A DNA stretch of 8,186 nucleotides from Bacillota bacterium (GTDB lineage Bacteria > Bacillota > Dethiobacteria > DTU022), in contig JAAZHP010000023.1 of NCBI GenBank assembly GCA_012510625.1, positions 1-8,186 of the forward strand, given 5' to 3'. Position 1 is the first letter of the stretch. Every line of letters begins with the position of its first letter. Positions 6,623-8,186 of the stretch are shown here, piece after piece. A program made the position numbers and the translations under genes. The notes below the pieces were generated by a model. It made no database searches. It had not been told where the DNA came from and worked only from the letters and a program-made list of their open reading frames with translations.

Positions 6623-6628
6623 TAGGAA

Positions 6629-7456
6629 ATGTTAGAAAAATCTCTTTTGGAAAGGGTTAGAATGGCAAACCAGATCATCCTGCATTCCACCGAACAGGGC
6701 CCAGATATTAATTTTGCCGCCGGCGCTCTTGCCGAAATAATTGGCGGCAGCGTTTTTCTAATCGATGAAAATGGCAGGTTGCTTGGCGACCCTTCAAAAC
6801 AAAGGATTAGCTGCCGGAAACTGAAGGAATATTTGGCGGCAAAAGCCGTCTTGCCCGGTTATTATAAAGTAAAATCCCTGTTAAAGAGCGGCAAACCGCG
6901 TATTAACGAAACTTACCAGATTTCAGCATGCCCCCTGGACGGAAAAGAAAAAGCCGCCTGCCCCCACGGGGATATTTACATCCTCTTGCTTCCCCTTTAC
7001 AGTGTGGCGGAACAGCCGGGTTTCCTCCTTGTGCACCGGCATCAAAAACCCTTTGAAGATGATGATCTCATCCTGGCTGAGATTGGGGCGGCGATTGCCG
7101 CAATGATTTTAATGCGCCTTGAAGCAGCGAAATTTGAACAAGACAAGTGGTACAGAACCATGGCCGGGGTGGCCTTTGAAAGTCTGTCTTTTTCGGAAGT
7201 GGAAGCGATTGAAGAGATTTTTAAAAAGCTTAACGAGAATGAAAATATAGTCGTAGCCAGTAAAATTGCCGACAACCTCGGTATTACCCGCTCTGTTATT
7301 GTGAATGCGCTGCGGAAATTTGAAAGCGCCGGGATCATTGAGTCAAGATCGCTGGGCATGAAGGGGACCTATATCAGGCTGAAGAATCCCTGTGTCCTGG
7401 AAGAGATCTCCGGGCGTTCGGCAAAGTTGAAAGCGGCTTTTAGTGAAAAGCAGTGA
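6629..7456 (+). CDS. codY: CodY-family global transcriptional regulator with divergent sensor domain
   Basis: A 275-residue cytosolic DNA-binding regulator; CodY of Bacillus subtilis has about 259 residues. CodY represses or activates metabolic genes in response to branched-chain amino acids and GTP. The N-terminal GAF-like domain covers about 1-165; FEDDDLILAEIGA (about 148) marks the linker to the DNA-binding part. The winged helix-turn-helix (about 209-252) is almost identical to Bacillus CodY (ASKIADNLGITRSVIVNALR and ESRSLGMKGTYI), so assignment is firm. The sensor domain is not: the RMKKM segment that contacts isoleucine in Bacillus is replaced by RKLKEYL, and the following loop holds C101 (SACPLDG) and C111 (AACPHGD), with C62 nearby. 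The gene has its own promoter and strong ribosome site. It is visibly more AT-rich than its neighbours and sits after the lar unit, not in the xerC-hslVU-codY order of Bacilli. Confidence 0.9.
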   Translation: MLEKSLLERVRMANQIILHSTEQGPDINFAAGALAEIIGGSVFLIDENGRLLGDPSKQRISCRKLKEYLAAKAVLPGYYKVKSLLKSGKPRINETYQISACPLDGKEKAACPHGDIYILLLPLYSVAEQPGFLLVHRHQKPFEDDDLILAEIGAAIAAMILMRLEAAKFEQDKWYRTMAGVAFESLSFSEVEAIEEIFKKLNENENIVVASKIADNLGITRSVIVNALRKFESAGIIESRSLGMKGTYIRLKNPCVLEEISGRSAKLKAAFSEKQ

Positions 7457-7488
7457 GCCCTGCTGTAACCGCTGCCTACTGCTCTTTT
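7446..7488. terminator. Possible bidirectional terminator between codY and the DUF1287 gene
   Basis: AAAAGCAGT (7446-7454) and ACTGCTCTTTT (7478-7488) are inverted: a 6-bp AGCAGT/ACTGCT stem flanked on both sides by A/T runs, with a 23-base interior. T-rich tails occur in both directions, which suits the two convergent genes. The stem is short and overlaps both stop codons, so strength is doubtful. Confidence 0.4.
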
Positions 7489-8171
7489 GGAAAACGGTAA
7501 TGTCCGATAATTTCCCAGCGCAGCAGGCAGTCTTCTTCACGGGCGATGCCGCTGTTATGGATCACCAGGGGAATGCCGCGTTCATTGATCCGGTCTGAGA
7601 TTACCCCGGTGTGCTGCTGCCCGTTGGGGAAACGCCAGTAAACAAAATCACCATGCCTCCATTGGGCCAGATCCGCTTCTGTAACTTCCAGGGTTAACTT
7701 CTCTCCGAAGCGTTCAAAATAGAACATCTGGTTTTGAGTTCGCCGGTGATCAATATTCGGGTCGGGGCATTCCAGGCCCCAGAGCTGCGGGTAAAGATCA
7801 AAATTGGTACACATATCTTCATGAATTAGCTGCTGCAGATCAAAGCCTGCCGCACGCAGCGCCCGGATGATCACATCTGTGCAGGCGCCCACTGACGGAT
7901 CGACATCGCCCCCCGGATAGCTGATAACCCGGTAAGCGGCGTCGTAGCGAGTCTTTTTTTGGACCTCTTTTCTCGCTCCCAGAAGAATGAGATCGTAAAC
8001 GGTGCGTTCTGCAGGAGGGATTTTTTCTACCGGCGAGGGTTCATTAAAATGATGTCCCGGGATCCATAAAGATATTTCCGGCATCCGGAGCAGCACCGCT
8101 GCGATTAAGAGGATTAGCGCAACGGCGAAGAGAAATAACCATAAAGATCGTTTTGCTTTCCCCTGTTTCAT
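7476..8171 (-). CDS. Membrane-anchored DUF1287 (YijF-like) protein
   Basis: A 231-residue protein with an N-terminal basic stretch (KQGKAKR) and one hydrophobic segment (about 9-29) that reads as a signal anchor, placing the rest outside the cytoplasm. Residues about 53-230 match the DUF1287 family: YDAAYRVISYPGGDVD, GACTDVIIRALR, HEDMCTNFDLYP, WGLECPDPNIDHRR, GDFVYWR, HTGVISD and VIHNSG. Conserved C97, H187 and H205/N206 lie in an arrangement like that of papain-fold (NlpC/P60-type) hydrolases, so a cell-wall peptide or amide hydrolase role is possible; this is inference, as the family has no established function that I know of. ATG at 8171 is chosen because the charged-then-hydrophobic pattern begins there. 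The 15 bases before it (8172-8186) show no Shine-Dalgarno site and the frame stays open to the window edge. It converges on codY with a 19-base gap. Confidence 0.88.
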   Translation of the reverse strand: MKQGKAKRSLWLFLFAVALILLIAAVLLRMPEISLWIPGHHFNEPSPVEKIPPAERTVYDLILLGARKEVQKKTRYDAAYRVISYPGGDVDPSVGACTDVIIRALRAAGFDLQQLIHEDMCTNFDLYPQLWGLECPDPNIDHRRTQNQMFYFERFGEKLTLEVTEADLAQWRHGDFVYWRFPNGQQHTGVISDRINERGIPLVIHNSGIAREEDCLLRWEIIGHYRFPKEQ

Positions 8172-8186
8172 GATCTGTATATTCGC

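Overview
The window looks like chromosomal DNA from a Gram-positive anaerobe of the Bacillota, most likely a Clostridia lineage near Peptococcaceae or Syntrophomonadales. The strongest evidence is a CodY-type global regulator, a family confined to Bacillota. Strong purine-rich Shine-Dalgarno sites, frequent TTG and GTG starts, an ADP-forming acyl-CoA synthetase and nickel-pincer cofactor genes also fit. GC is high over most genes (one sampled 60-base line of the acyl-CoA synthetase is about 72% GC) and clearly lower in codY (sampled lines about 35-45%). The genus is inference only.

Layout. Bases 1-594 (+) are the 3' part of a TtcA-family tRNA 2-thiolation gene cut by the window edge. Bases 673-2811 (+) encode a fused, NDP-forming acyl-CoA (acetyl-CoA) synthetase. 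Convergent to it, 2886-3425 (-) encodes a gamma-carbonic-anhydrase-like left-handed beta-helix protein. The 278-base gap up to larB holds repeat debris (a short REP-like hairpin), a possible promoter for the minus-strand gene and a good extended -10 promoter for larB. Bases 3704-6463 (+) form a tight three-gene unit: larB, larC (4-base overlap) and a ZIP metal transporter (22-base gap). codY (6629-7456, +) follows with its own near-consensus promoter and a very strong ribosome binding site. It converges on a membrane-anchored DUF1287 protein (7476-8171, -). No stretch over 300 bases lacks a gene, and no tRNA, rRNA, CRISPR array or intact insertion sequence was seen.

How the genes fit together. 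LarB carboxylates and hydrolyses nicotinic acid adenine dinucleotide, and LarC inserts nickel into the sulfurated product to make the NPN cofactor of lactate racemase (LarA) and related racemases/epimerases. The sulfur transferase LarE and any LarA-type enzyme are not in the window. The ZIP transporter in the same unit is a reasonable, untested candidate for metal supply. The acyl-CoA synthetase would give ATP from acyl-CoA in a fermentative or syntrophic metabolism. CodY would normally tie such pathways to nutrient state, but this CodY keeps the canonical DNA-reading helix while its effector domain is strongly diverged. I found no wholly new system. The most interesting leads are the larBC-ZIP unit and the CodY variant with a cysteine-bearing sensor domain.
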